From Methylobacterium segetis (GTDB lineage: Bacteria; Pseudomonadota; Alphaproteobacteria; Rhizobiales; Beijerinckiaceae), in contig NZ_SMNT01000022.1 in the NCBI RefSeq assembly GCF_004348265.1, forward strand, positions 1 through 63,534: 63,534 bases of DNA, written 5' to 3'. Below, piece after piece: positions 9,749 to 18,408 of this stretch. Numbering within the stretch: the first letter of the stretch is position 1; each line of letters begins with the position of its first letter. The position numbers and the translations under genes were made by a program. The notes beneath the pieces were generated by a model. The model was not told the origin of the DNA. It worked only from the letters and a program-made list of their open reading frames with translations, and did not search any database.

Positions 9749-9778
9749 AAGACAAGGACCGCATTCCCTGCCTAGAAA
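9749..9778 (+). promoter_or_regulatory. mxaF promoter
   Basis: The -35 hexamer AAGACA (9749-9754) and the -10 hexamer TAGAAA (9773-9778) are separated by 18 bases. These are the hexamers I recall being reported for the mxaF promoter of Methylobacterium extorquens AM1. Transcription would begin near 9785, giving a leader of about 160 bases before the mxaF ATG. Regulator-binding sites for the methanol-responsive two-component systems would be expected just upstream but I cannot identify them. Confidence 0.8.
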
Positions 9779-9945
9779 CGAAGGTGGCTGAAGCAGTAAT
9801 AAGTCATTCATAAGAGATTATCTTTCATATTTTCTTATGAATGCTTTCGGGTCGGATCGAGACCGAGACCTGCTTCACGCCCCGAACGAGGTTCCGCGAG
9901 GCCGCAGGGCCGAGAGACGGAATGGCAAGGCTAGGAGACGCGAGG

Positions 9946-11829
9946 ATGAGCAGGCTTCTGGGTTCGGTCTCGGTGCTCGCCGTGATGGCGCTGGCACCGA
10001 TCGGTTTGGCGGGCGGCGCCGCCGCCAACGACAAGCTCGTCGACATGGCGAAGAGCGAAGACAACTGGGTGATGCCCGGGAAGAACTACGACTCGAACAA
10101 TTACAGCGAGCTGACGCAGGTCAACAAGGAGAACGTCAAGAACCTCAAGCCGGCCTGGAGCTTCTCGACGGGGCTGCTCAACGGGCACGAGGGTGCGCCG
10201 CTGATCGTCGGCGGCAAGATGTACGTCCACACCTCCTTCCCGAACAACACCTTCGCCCTCGACCTCGACGATCCGGTCAAGATCCTCTGGCAGGACAAGC
10301 CGAAGCAGAACCCGGCCGCCCGCGCGGTCGCCTGCTGCGACCTCGTCAATCGCGGCCTCGCCTATTGGCCGGGTGACGGCAAGAGCCCGGCGCTCATCCT
10401 CAAGACGCAGCTCGACGGCAACGTCGCGGCCCTCAACGCCGAGACCGGCGAGACGGTCTGGAAGGTCGAGAATTCCGACATCAAGGTCGGCTCGACGCTC
10501 ACGATCGCCCCCTACGTCGTGAAGGACAAGGTGATCATCGGCTCCTCGGGCGCCGAGCTCGGCGTGCGCGGCTACCTGACCGCCTACGACGTGAAGACCG
10601 GCGAGCAGAAGTGGCGCGCCTACGCCACGGGCCCGGATGCCGACCTGCTGCTGGCCTCCGACTTCAACATCAGGAACGCCCATTACGGCCAGAAGGGCCT
10701 CGGCACCTCCACCTGGGAGGGCGATGCCTGGAAGATCGGCGGCGGCACGAACTGGGGCTGGTACGCCTACGATCCGGGCACGAACCTGATCTACTTCGGC
10801 ACCGGCAACCCGGCGCCGTGGAACGAGACCATGCGGCCCGGCGACAACAAGTGGACGATGACGATCTTCGGCCGCGACGTCGACACGGGCGAGGCCAAGT
10901 TCGGCTACCAGAAGACCCCCCACGACGAGTGGGACTATGCCGGCGTCAACGTGATGATGCTGTCCGAGCAGAAGGACAAGGACGGGAAGCTGAGGAAGCT
11001 CCTCACCCACCCCGACCGCAACGGTATCGTCTACACCCTCGACCGGACGGACGGCTCGCTCGTCTCGGCCAACAAGATCGACGACACCGTGAACGTCTTC
11101 AAGTCGGTCGATCTCAAGAGCGGCCAGCCGGTGCGCGACCCCGAATACGGCACCCGCATGGACCATCTCGCCAAGGACATCTGCCCCTCGGCGATGGGCT
11201 ACCACAACCAGGGCCACGATTCGTACGACCCGAAGCGTCAGGCCTTCTTCATGGGCATCAACCACATCTGCATGGATTGGGAGCCCTTCATGCTGCCCTA
11301 CCGTGCGGGTCAGTTCTTCGTGGGCGCCACGCTGAACATGTATCCGGGCCCGAAGGGTGACCGGCAGAACTACGAGGGACTTGGCCAGATCAAGAGCTAC
11401 AACGCGATCACGGGCAAGTTCAACTGGGAGAAGATGGAGCGCTTCGCCGTGTGGGGCGGGACGACGGCGACCGCCGGCAACATCGTCCTCTACGGAACGC
11501 TCGACGGCTTCATCAAGGCCCGCGACTCGGACAACGGCGACCTGCTCTGGAAGCACAAGCTGCCGTCGGGCGCGATCGGCTACCCGATCACCTACACCCA
11601 CAAGGGCACGCAATACGTCGCCATCTATTACGGCGTCGGCGGCTGGCCGGGCGTGGGCCTCGTCTTCGATCTCGCCGACCCGACCGCCGGCCTCGGCGCG
11701 GTGGGCGCGTTCAAGAAGCTCGCCAACTACACCCAGATGGGCGGCGGCGTGGTCGTGTTCTCCCTCGACGGCAAGGGTCCCTACGACGACCCGAATGTCG
11801 GCGAGTACGAGCGCCAAGCCTCGAAGTAA
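9946..11829 (+). CDS. mxaF: Methanol dehydrogenase large subunit (PQQ, calcium type)
   Basis: A 627-residue quinoprotein, matching MxaF in length. It oxidises methanol to formaldehyde in the periplasm using PQQ and Ca2+ and passes electrons to cytochrome cL. Visible features are a signal peptide cut before NDKLVDMAK, the vicinal disulfide in [11 protein letters not shown], the calcium-ligand Glu in [11 protein letters not shown], Asn in [10 protein letters not shown] and the catalytic Asp in [10 protein letters not shown]. Two residues after that Asp is Ala; the lanthanide-dependent XoxF has Asp there, so this is the calcium enzyme. The start at 9946 has a good ribosome site (AGGAGACGCGAGG). 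An upstream in-frame start at 9841 would spoil the signal peptide. Confidence 0.98.
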   Translation: MSRLLGSVSVLAVMALAPIGLAGGAAANDKLVDMAKSEDNWVMPGKNYDSNNYSELTQVNKENVKNLKPAWSFSTGLLNGHEGAPLIVGGKMYVHTSFPNNTFALDLDDPVKILWQDKPKQNPAARAVACCDLVNRGLAYWPGDGKSPALILKTQLDGNVAALNAETGETVWKVENSDIKVGSTLTIAPYVVKDKVIIGSSGAELGVRGYLTAYDVKTGEQKWRAYATGPDADLLLASDFNIRNAHYGQKGLGTSTWEGDAWKIGGGTNWGWYAYDPGTNLIYFGTGNPAPWNETMRPGDNKWTMTIFGRDVDTGEAKFGYQKTPHDEWDYAGVNVMMLSEQKDKDGKLRKLLTHPDRNGIVYTLDRTDGSLVSANKIDDTVNVFKSVDLKSGQPVRDPEYGTRMDHLAKDICPSAMGYHNQGHDSYDPKRQAFFMGINHICMDWEPFMLPYRAGQFFVGATLNMYPGPKGDRQNYEGLGQIKSYNAITGKFNWEKMERFAVWGGTTATAGNIVLYGTLDGFIKARDSDNGDLLWKHKLPSGAIGYPITYTHKGTQYVAIYYGVGGWPGVGLVFDLADPTAGLGAVGAFKKLANYTQMGGGVVVFSLDGKGPYDDPNVGEYERQASK

Positions 11830-11846
11830 GGCCGCAAGGCCGTCAG

Positions 11847-11879
11847 GGGCGCTCCGCCGGTCGAACCGGCGGGGCGCCC
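11847..11879 (+). other. Strong RNA hairpin between mxaF and mxaJ
   Basis: Bases 11847-11861 pair with 11865-11879 around a 3-base loop: 15 pairs, nearly all GC, with one G-U. No T-run follows, so this is not a classic terminator. A stem of this kind 18 bases after the mxaF stop would protect the mxaF message from 3' decay and allow partial read-through, keeping MxaF more abundant than the downstream proteins. Confidence 0.7.
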
Positions 11880-11968
11880 GTCCCACCCCGCGCGAGACGA
11901 AGCCGCCAGACGGGCACGCCATGCCCCGGCCGCCGCGCCGCGACGAACCTCAGAGGAAACGAAGTCCC

Positions 11969-12880
11969 ATGGCGCGCGTCACCCGACGTCTCCGCGCGGC
12001 CGCCCCGGCCGCTCTCCTCCTCGCCCTCGGTCTCGCGGGGCCGGCCGCCGCGCAGGAGCCCCAGGCCAAGGAACAGCAGGCGAAAGAGCAGCCGCAGCGG
12101 GACGGCGCCGCGCCGGCCGCGGATGCGGGCACCCTGCGCATCTGCGCGGCCGAGCAGCCGCCGCTCTCGATCAAGGACGGGTCGGGCCTGGAGAACCGCA
12201 TCGCGACCGCCGTCGCCGAGGCGATGGGGCGCAAGGCCGTCTTCGTCTGGTCCGGCAAGCCGGCGATCTACCTCGTGCGCGACGGGCTCGACAAGAACAC
12301 CTGCGACGTCGTCGTCGGCCTCGATGCCGACGATCCGCGGGTGCTGACCACCAAGCCCTATTACCGCTCGGGCTACGTCTTCCTGACCAAGGCCGAGGGC
12401 GGCCTCGACGTGACATCCTGGGCCGACCCGCGCCTCAGGGAGGTGGGCCACATGGTGGTCGGGTTCGGCACGCCCGGCGAGGCGATGCTCAAGGATATCG
12501 GCCGCTACGAGGAGGACATGGCCTATCTCTACTCGCTCGTGAACTTCCGCGCGCCGCGCAACCAGTACACCCAGATCGACCCGGCCCGGATGGTGGGCGA
12601 GGTGGCGAGCGGCAAGGCCGATGTGGGCGTCGCCTTCGCCCCCGACGTCGCCCGCTACGTGCGGGATTCCCAGACGCCGCTGCGGATGGTCCCCGTGCCC
12701 GACGACACCGTGCGCAGCGACGGCCAGCGCGTGCCCCAGAGCTTCGACCAGGCGATGGGCGTGCGCCGCGGCGACGAGGGCTTGCGCGACGCGCTCAACG
12801 CCGCGCTCGCCAAGGCCAAGCCCCGGATCGACGCCATCCTGAAGCAGGAGGGCGTGCCCGTGATGGCCGCCTCGAACTGA
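11969..12880 (+). CDS. mxaJ: MxaJ, methanol oxidation periplasmic accessory protein
   Basis: A 303-residue secreted protein of the solute-binding-protein fold (SBP_bac_3 type). A signal peptide ends at GPAAAQ and is followed by a low-complexity Gln/Lys/Glu linker (QAKEQQAKEQ). The domain begins at LRICAAEQPPLSIKDGSGLENRIA and includes TKPYYRSGYVF. MxaJ is required for an active methanol dehydrogenase, and its fold suggests that it helps MxaF assembly rather than transport. The ATG at 11969 has the ribosome site CAGAGGAA. The position directly after mxaF and before mxaG is the standard order. Confidence 0.95.
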   Translation: MARVTRRLRAAAPAALLLALGLAGPAAAQEPQAKEQQAKEQPQRDGAAPAADAGTLRICAAEQPPLSIKDGSGLENRIATAVAEAMGRKAVFVWSGKPAIYLVRDGLDKNTCDVVVGLDADDPRVLTTKPYYRSGYVFLTKAEGGLDVTSWADPRLREVGHMVVGFGTPGEAMLKDIGRYEEDMAYLYSLVNFRAPRNQYTQIDPARMVGEVASGKADVGVAFAPDVARYVRDSQTPLRMVPVPDDTVRSDGQRVPQSFDQAMGVRRGDEGLRDALNAALAKAKPRIDAILKQEGVPVMAASN

Positions 12881-12936
12881 CGCGCCCGCAGGCCGACCGC
12901 AGAGTTCCCGCACAGGACGAGTTCCCGCAGAGTTCG

Positions 12937-13536
12937 ATGAGCATCATGACCAGCACACGGGGCGCCGCCGCCCTTCTCGGGCTCGCCCTCGCCACGGGCG
13001 GCCTCGCAGCCCTGGCGCAGCCGAGCGCCGGCCCGCAGACCGGCATCGTCTTCCGCAACACCGTCACCGGGGAGACCCTCGACATCGGCCAGGGCAAGGA
13101 GGGCGGGCGCGACACGGACGCCGTGAAGACCTTCCTGCAGACGGGCCGGAACCCCTACATCGACGACAAGTCGTGCCTGCGCAACGGCGAGAGCCTGTTC
13201 GCCACCTCCTGCTCGGGCTGCCACGGGCATCTTGCCGAGGGCAAGCTCGGTCCCGGCCTCAACGACAATTACTGGACCTATCCGGCCAACACCGAGGATA
13301 CGGGCCTGTTCTCGACGATCTTCGGCGGCGCCAACGGAATGATGGGGCCGCACAACGAGAACCTCAATCCGGACGAGATCCTGCAAGTCGTCACCTGGAT
13401 CCGGCACCTCTACACCGGGCCTGTGCGCGATGCCGCGTGGCTGAACGACGAGCAGAAGAAGGCTTACAAGCCCTACAAGGAAGGAGAGACCTTCCCCAAG
13501 GACGTGAAAGGCCAGTGCAAGCCGCTGGACAACTAG
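12937..13536 (+). CDS. mxaG: Cytochrome cL, electron acceptor of methanol dehydrogenase
   Basis: A 199-residue secreted c-type cytochrome. A signal peptide (residues 1-28) precedes a mature protein with a single haem site, CSGCH at residues 92-96. The likely axial Met lies in GANGMMGPHN (135-136), and the segment LNDNYWTYPANTEDTGLFSTIFGG is characteristic of cytochrome cL. It takes electrons from the PQQ of MxaFI and passes them to a class I cytochrome c. The start could be 12937 or the ATG at 12946; neither has a strong ribosome site. The 56-base gap before it contains two copies of GAGTTCCCGCA. Confidence 0.96.
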   Translation: MSIMTSTRGAAALLGLALATGGLAALAQPSAGPQTGIVFRNTVTGETLDIGQGKEGGRDTDAVKTFLQTGRNPYIDDKSCLRNGESLFATSCSGCHGHLAEGKLGPGLNDNYWTYPANTEDTGLFSTIFGGANGMMGPHNENLNPDEILQVVTWIRHLYTGPVRDAAWLNDEQKKAYKPYKEGETFPKDVKGQCKPLDN

Positions 13537-13620
13537 TCCGAGGGGGAGTTCGCGCCGCGCTCAACGGAACAGGGCGGCGCCAGCGCGGCGCGGGAGCGCC
13601 GCAAGACCGGAGGAAACATC

Positions 13621-13911
13621 ATGCGGACATTCGTTTACGCGGCCCTTCTCGGCGCGGGTGCCCTCGTCGCCCTGCCGGCGCTGGCCTACGACGGCACCAA
13701 GTGCAAGGCGCCGGGCAATTGCTGGGAGCCCAAGCCCGGCTTCCCGGAGAAGATCGCCGGCTCGAAATACGATCCGAAGCACGACCCGAAGGAGCTGAGC
13801 AAGCAGGCCGAGGCGATCAAGGGCATGGAGGAGCGCAACAAGAAGCGCATCGAGAACGCCAGGAAGACCGGCAAGTTCGAGTACGACGTCACCAAGATCT
13901 CCGCGAACTGA
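13621..13911 (+). CDS. mxaI: Methanol dehydrogenase small subunit
   Basis: A 96-residue protein, the expected length. The signal peptide is cut after PALA to give mature YDGTKCKAPGNCWEPKPGFPEKI, with the two Cys residues that form the known disulfide. A long Lys-rich amphipathic helix (KQAEAIKGMEERNKKRIENA) wraps around the MxaF subunit in the alpha2-beta2 enzyme. Its exact catalytic contribution is not settled, and XoxF enzymes lack it, so its presence confirms the calcium-type system. It has a good ribosome site (GGAGGAAAC) before the ATG at 13621. Confidence 0.98.
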   Translation: MRTFVYAALLGAGALVALPALAYDGTKCKAPGNCWEPKPGFPEKIAGSKYDPKHDPKELSKQAEAIKGMEERNKKRIENARKTGKFEYDVTKISAN

Positions 13912-13927
13912 GCGCGCCGCCCGGCGG

Positions 13928-13950
13928 CCCCCTCCCACCAGGGGAGGGGG
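13928..13950 (+). other. GC hairpin after mxaI
   Basis: CCCCCTCCC (13928-13936) pairs perfectly with GGGAGGGGG (13942-13950), with a 5-base loop. It lies 17 bases after the mxaI stop and 24 bases before mxaR. No T-run follows. It marks the boundary between the abundant structural products (F, J, G, I) and the maturation genes, so a processing or attenuating role is likely. Confidence 0.6.
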
Positions 13951-13973
13951 CACGCGACACGAGTTCCCGAGCC

Positions 13974-15008
13974 ATGAACGACATCCGCCGCGGCGACGCG
14001 ATGCTCACCGACTGGCGCGCGGCGGCCACCCGCTTCGAGCGGGCCGTGGCCGGCGCGGTCCTCGGCCAGGACCGGGCGATCCGCCTCGTCACCATCGCGA
14101 TCTTCGCCCGCGGGCACGTGCTGCTGGAGGGCGATGTCGGCGTCGGCAAGACGACGCTCCTGCGCGCGGTCGCCCGCGCCATGGGCGGCGCCTACGAGCG
14201 GATCGAGGGCACCGTCGACCTGATGCCGACGGACCTCGTCTACCACACCTACCTCGCCGAGGACGGGCGCCCGCGGGTCGAGCCGGGGCCTGTGCTGCGC
14301 GCCTCCGAAGACCTCGCGATCTTCTTCTTCAACGAGATCAACCGGGCGCGGCCCCAGGTCCACGCCCTGCTGCTCCGCCTGATGGCCGAGCGCAGCCTCA
14401 CCGCCTTCACCCGGGAATACCGGTTCCCGCATCTCCAGGTCTTCGCCGACCGCAACCGGGTCGAGCGCGAGGAGACCTTCGAATTGCCGGCCGCCGCCCG
14501 CGACCGCTTCCTGATGGAGATCCCGGTCGAGGCGCCGCGCGATCCGCAGAGCCGCCGCGCCCTCGTCTTCGACCCGCGCTTCCACGACACCGACGCGCTG
14601 ATCGCGGAGGTGGAGCCGAACCTGCTCGACCCCACCGCGCTCGCCGGCATCGCCTCCGCGATCCAGCACGGGGTGCGGGCGAGCGCGGCGATCGAGGCCT
14701 ACGTCGTCGCCCTGTGGGAGGCGCTGCTGCGCCCGCAGGCGGCCGGGATCCGGCTCCCCGGCATCGACGACATGGCAGGCCTCGTCCAGGGCGGCGCCTC
14801 GCCGCGCGGCGTCGCCGCGCTCGTGCGCGCCGCCCGCGTCCGCGCGTGGCTCGAGGGGCGCGACTGGCTGGTGCCGGAGGACGTGCGCGCAATCTTCCCC
14901 GAGGTGATGGCCCACCGCGTCTTCCTGGAGCCGGTCCACGAGTTGCGCCGCTCCGCGATCGTCCCGGACCTCTGCCGGGCGGTGTTCGCGACGGTGCCGG
15001 CGCCGTGA
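13974..15008 (+). CDS. mxaR: MxaR, MoxR-family AAA+ ATPase
   Basis: A 344-residue cytoplasmic MoxR ATPase. Walker A is GDVGVGKTT at residues 53-61 and the Walker B-like strand LAIFFFNEINRA lies near 114-125. The sensor and lid region carries LPAAARDRFLMEIPVE. MoxR ATPases act with von Willebrand A proteins as chaperones for metal or cofactor insertion; here the partners are MxaS, MxaC and MxaL. It is needed for methanol dehydrogenase maturation. The ATG at 13974 begins MNDIRRGD. The stop is 10 bases before mxaS. Confidence 0.95.
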   Translation: MNDIRRGDAMLTDWRAAATRFERAVAGAVLGQDRAIRLVTIAIFARGHVLLEGDVGVGKTTLLRAVARAMGGAYERIEGTVDLMPTDLVYHTYLAEDGRPRVEPGPVLRASEDLAIFFFNEINRARPQVHALLLRLMAERSLTAFTREYRFPHLQVFADRNRVEREETFELPAAARDRFLMEIPVEAPRDPQSRRALVFDPRFHDTDALIAEVEPNLLDPTALAGIASAIQHGVRASAAIEAYVVALWEALLRPQAAGIRLPGIDDMAGLVQGGASPRGVAALVRAARVRAWLEGRDWLVPEDVRAIFPEVMAHRVFLEPVHELRRSAIVPDLCRAVFATVPAP

Positions 15009-15018
15009 GGCGGGACCC

Positions 15019-15861
15019 ATGAGCGCCGACATCGTCTACCTGCCGCGCTGGCGCGCCCGCGGGCCCCGGGCCGGGGCGCACCGGGCCCGCGAGACCGGAG
15101 GGCTCGGCTCCTTCAAGGACCAGGTGTCCTTCCTGCGCCTGCCGGACGCCCGCCGCATCGACCTGCGCGCGACGCTGCGCGACCCCTTCGAGGGCGTGCA
15201 CGTGCGCCGGTTCGAGGCGCGGATGGCCGTGGAGGTCTGGGCGCTCGTCGATCTCTCGGCCTCGATGCGCTTCTCCGGTGCGGCCGACCGGATGGCGCTC
15301 GTCGGAGCCCTCTGCCAGGGGCTCGCGGCCTCCGCCACCCGCATCGGAGACGGGTTCGGACTGATCGCCTGCGATGCCGGGATCCGCGAGGATCTGTCGC
15401 TCATCGCGACGCGGCGCCGGGCGAGCGCCGCGGAGGCTGCCGTGCGCATCGGGCAGGCGCGCCCTACGGGGCGCAGCGCCGCCGGGCTCCTCGCGGCGGC
15501 GGCCCGCATCGCCGGCCGGCCGAAGCTCGTCTTCCTGATCTCGGATTTCCGCTGGCCCGAGGCGCTCTTGGAGCAGGTCTTCGCGAGCCTCAGCTTCCAC
15601 GACGTGGTGCCCGTGCTCCTCGCCGACAGCCGCGAGACCGAGGCCCTGCCGGAATGGGGCCTCTTGGAGCTCGAGGATCTCGAAGGGGCGGGAAGCCGCC
15701 TCGTCCTCATGCGCCCCGCGCTGCGCCGCCGCTGGCTGGCGCAGGAGGGCGAGCGCATGGCCCGCCTCGCCCGGCTCGCCCGCCGAAACGGGCGCGAGCC
15801 CTTCCGCCTCGCCGACCGGTTCGATCCGGAGGCGCTGAGCCGGCACCTCCTCGGAGCCTGA
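15019..15861 (+). CDS. mxaS: MxaS, DUF58-type protein of methanol dehydrogenase maturation
   Basis: A 280-residue DUF58-family protein. The segment LRATLRDPFEGVHVRRFEARMAVEVWALVDLSASMRF contains a degenerate metal-ion-dependent adhesion site (DLSAS) of the von Willebrand A fold. It is soluble with no signal peptide. In MoxR systems the DUF58 protein works directly with the ATPase, here MxaR, encoded just upstream. Its exact step in methanol dehydrogenase assembly is not known. The start is the ATG at 15019. Confidence 0.93.
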   Translation: MSADIVYLPRWRARGPRAGAHRARETGGLGSFKDQVSFLRLPDARRIDLRATLRDPFEGVHVRRFEARMAVEVWALVDLSASMRFSGAADRMALVGALCQGLAASATRIGDGFGLIACDAGIREDLSLIATRRRASAAEAAVRIGQARPTGRSAAGLLAAAARIAGRPKLVFLISDFRWPEALLEQVFASLSFHDVVPVLLADSRETEALPEWGLLELEDLEGAGSRLVLMRPALRRRWLAQEGERMARLARLARRNGREPFRLADRFDPEALSRHLLGA

Positions 15862-15866
15862 AGCGC

Positions 15867-16772
15867 GTGCGCCGCGTCCTCTGCCTGATCGCCTGCCTCG
15901 CCGCCGCCCCGGCCATCGCCCAGGTGCGGAGCGTCGAGGTGCGCACGCCGCGCCCCTTCGGCCACTTCCTCGGCGACCTCGTGCCCGTCACCGTGGAGAT
16001 CGAGGCGGAGCCGGGCTTCGCCCTGCAGGCCGCCTCCCTGCCGAGCCCCGGCCCGGTGACCTACTGGCTCGACCTGCGGGCGGTCGAGGAGGAGACGGCG
16101 GGCACGCGCCACCGCCTGCGCCTGACCTACCAGACCTTCTACGCCGCCCTCGACGCCCGCAGCCTCGAGGTGCCGGGCTTCGCCCTGGTGCTCGCGAGCG
16201 AGCGCCCGCACGGCGCCACCACAGCGCGCGTCGAGGTGCCGGGCTGGAGCCTCGGCGTCTCGCCCCTGCGGGAAGTCCAGCCGCCGCGCCGCGCCGACCC
16301 GGCCGATGACCTGCGGCCGGACGGGCGCGGGCCGCGCCTCCGGCCCGAGCCGATGCGGGATGCGAGCCTCGCGCTCGCTTCCCTGGCGCTCGCGGCCCTC
16401 GGCCTGCTCGCCCGCGACCGGGCCTGATGGCCCTTCCGGGCCCGGCCCGCCCGCGCCTTCGCGCGGCCCGCGCGGCGCCTCGCGGCCCTGGCGCGGGGGC
16501 CGCAGACCGACGAGACCTACCGTGAGGGCCTCACCGCGCTGCATCGCGGCCTCGACGCGGCGGCCGGGCAGCGGCTGCTCGCCGACGACCTGCCGGCCTT
16601 CCTCGCCCGCCACGAAGCCTTCCGGGGGCAGGAAGAGGGGCTCGACCGCTTCTTCGCGGCGTCGCGCCTCGCCTTCTTCGGCGGCGCGACCGAGGCCGCC
16701 CGGGCGCGCCTGCCGCTCGCCGAGGTCTCGGCGACGGCGCGGCGCCTCGCGGCGGCGGAGCGGGCGGCGTGA
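15867..16772 (+). pseudogene. mxaA: mxaA interrupted by an in-frame TGA
   Basis: MxaA is a membrane protein that, with MxaK and MxaL, is needed for calcium insertion into methanol dehydrogenase. From the GTG at 15867 the frame encodes a signal peptide (VLCLIACLAAAPAIAQ), a periplasmic domain, a membrane helix (LALASLALAALGLLARD) and then TGA at 16425-16427, after 186 residues. The same frame stays open for 114 more codons to TGA at 16770-16772, giving about 301 codons, the normal MxaA length. The extension reads WPFRARPARAF and later DLPAFLARHEAF and RFFAASRLAFFGG, which I recall as the conserved MxaA tail. The likeliest history is TGG (Trp) to TGA. It could be a sequencing error, or a truncated but anchored protein may remain. 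Confidence 0.85.
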
Positions 16773-17821
16773 GCGCGGTCCTCGACCTGATCGCGCGCTG
16801 CGGCGCGGAGCGGCCGGCGCTCCTCTGGCTGCTGCCGCTGGCGCTCCTGCCCCTCGTCGCGGCGCCCCGGCGGCGCACGCCCCTGCCGAGCCTTTCCGCC
16901 GTGCCCGCCGACCCGCTCTCGCGCGCGCTCGACGGGGCGTTGCGGGCGGCGGCCTGCCTCGCCCTCGCCGGCCTCGTCGTCGGCCTCGCCGGCCCCTACC
17001 GGAACGGTGCCGAAGTGACGCGCACCGGCATCGGCGCCGAGATCTCGATGCTGATCGACCGCTCGGGCAGCATGAACGAGACCTTCGCCGGGCGCCAACC
17101 CTCGGGCGCGGAGGAATCGAAGGCCGCCGCCTCCCGCCGGATCCTCGGCGATTTCGTGGGCAGCCGGGCGCACGACCTCTTCGCGGTGACGGGCTTCTCG
17201 ACCGCGCCGATGCTCGTCCTGCCGATGACCGACCGCCACGAGGCGGTGCGCGCCGCGATCCGCGCCATCGACCGGCCCGGCCTCGACTACACGAATGTCG
17301 GCCGCGGCCTCGCCCTGGCGCTCGCGCAGTTCGGGAGCGGTCCGGGCACCGCTTCGAGGGTGCTGCTCCTCGTCTCGGACGGTGCGGCGGTGATCGATCC
17401 GCGGGTGCAGGACGCGCTGCGCGCCGCCTTCGCCAAGGTCCGCCCGAACCTCTACTGGCTGTTCCTGCGCACGAAGGGCTCGCCCGGCATCGCCGACCGG
17501 CCGGCGGGCGAGGACACGCCGCAGGCCGCGCCCGAGCGCCACCTCGACCTGTTCTTCAAGAGCCTCGGCGCGCCCTACCGCGCCTTCGAGGCGGAGGGGC
17601 CGGAGGCGGTCGCCGCCGCGATCCGCCAGATCGAGGGGCTGGAGCGCGACCCGATCCCCTACATCGAGCGTCGCCCGCGCCGCGACCTGACCGGCGCCGC
17701 CTACGCCGCCGCGCTCCTCGGCCTGGTTCTCCTGATCCTGGGCAAACTCGCGGAAGCGGATCTCGGCCGCGCCCCGGCTCCCGCCGCGACGCGCGCACCG
17801 GAGCGGAGGATCGCCGCATGA
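16769..17821 (+). CDS. mxaC: MxaC, membrane-anchored von Willebrand A protein
   Basis: A 350-residue protein with N-terminal membrane helices (about 17-32 and 58-76), a von Willebrand A domain with an intact metal site LIDRSGSMNE (95-104), and a C-terminal membrane helix (about 302-322). The VWA domain faces the periplasm and is thought to help methanol dehydrogenase maturation with MxaR. The GTG start overlaps the end of the full-length mxaA frame (GTGA), which supports the view that translation originally coupled mxaA to mxaC. With the early TGA in mxaA this coupling is lost, which could lower MxaC synthesis. Confidence 0.93.
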   Translation: MSAVLDLIARCGAERPALLWLLPLALLPLVAAPRRRTPLPSLSAVPADPLSRALDGALRAAACLALAGLVVGLAGPYRNGAEVTRTGIGAEISMLIDRSGSMNETFAGRQPSGAEESKAAASRRILGDFVGSRAHDLFAVTGFSTAPMLVLPMTDRHEAVRAAIRAIDRPGLDYTNVGRGLALALAQFGSGPGTASRVLLLVSDGAAVIDPRVQDALRAAFAKVRPNLYWLFLRTKGSPGIADRPAGEDTPQAAPERHLDLFFKSLGAPYRAFEAEGPEAVAAAIRQIEGLERDPIPYIERRPRRDLTGAAYAAALLGLVLLILGKLAEADLGRAPAPAATRAPERRIAA

Positions 17822-18408
17822 CCCGACGCCTCGCCCCGGTGCTCGCGGCCGCAATGGCCCGCGCCAAATCCCCGATCCTCGCCGCCCTGCCGGTCCTGCT
17901 CCTCGCCGGCGCGCTCGCGGCCGGAATCGCGGCGTGGCGGATGGAGCGGGCGAATGCCGGCATTACCGCGATCGAGGCCGGGCGCGACCTGCCCGTCGCC
18001 GCCGACGCGCCCGCGCCGCTCCTCCTCGCCCGCATCCTGCTCCTCGCCCGCCGCGGCGGGACGGAGGAAGCCGAGGGCCTGATCGACGCGCTCGCGAGCG
18101 AGGCCGAGCCGGCCCTCGTCGCCCGGGCCCGCTACGCCCTCGCCAATGCCCGGCTGCGGCGCGCCTTCGCGCATATCGAGCGCGGCGAGCTCGACCCGGC
18201 AGGCCCCCTGATCAACCTCGCCCGCCAGGATTACCGGCGCGCCCTGCAAGTGCGGCCGGATTTCTGGGACGCGAAGTTCAACCTCGACGTGGCCTCGCGC
18301 CTGATCCGCGACTTCCCCGAATTCGACCGCCAGATCGGCGACGAGATGAAGGCGGAGCCGAAGAAGCTCTGGACCGACATTCCCGGCCAGCCGCGGGGGG
18401 CGCCATGA
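17818..18408 (+). CDS. mxaK: MxaK, calcium-insertion accessory protein
   Basis: A 196-residue protein anchored by one N-terminal helix (ILAALPVLLLAGALAAGIAAW, about 19-39). The rest looks like helical, TPR-like material ending in NLARQDYRRALQVRPDFWDAKFNLDVASRLI. Together with MxaA and MxaL it is required in M. extorquens for calcium insertion into the apo-enzyme; how it acts is unknown. The ATG overlaps the mxaC stop by 4 bases, and its own stop overlaps mxaL. Confidence 0.92.
   Translation: MTRRLAPVLAAAMARAKSPILAALPVLLLAGALAAGIAAWRMERANAGITAIEAGRDLPVAADAPAPLLLARILLLARRGGTEEAEGLIDALASEAEPALVARARYALANARLRRAFAHIERGELDPAGPLINLARQDYRRALQVRPDFWDAKFNLDVASRLIRDFPEFDRQIGDEMKAEPKKLWTDIPGQPRGAP

Noticed and set aside
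9946..11829. XoxF (lanthanide methanol dehydrogenase) identity
   Set aside because: The residue two after the catalytic Asp is Ala rather than Asp, and mxaI follows, so this is MxaF.
16425..16772. A frameshift, or a re-start at ATG 16427, as the explanation for the short mxaA
   Set aside because: The downstream MxaA-like sequence is in the same frame as the upstream part, so no frameshift is needed. The ATG at 16427 is in another frame and stops after about 32 codons.
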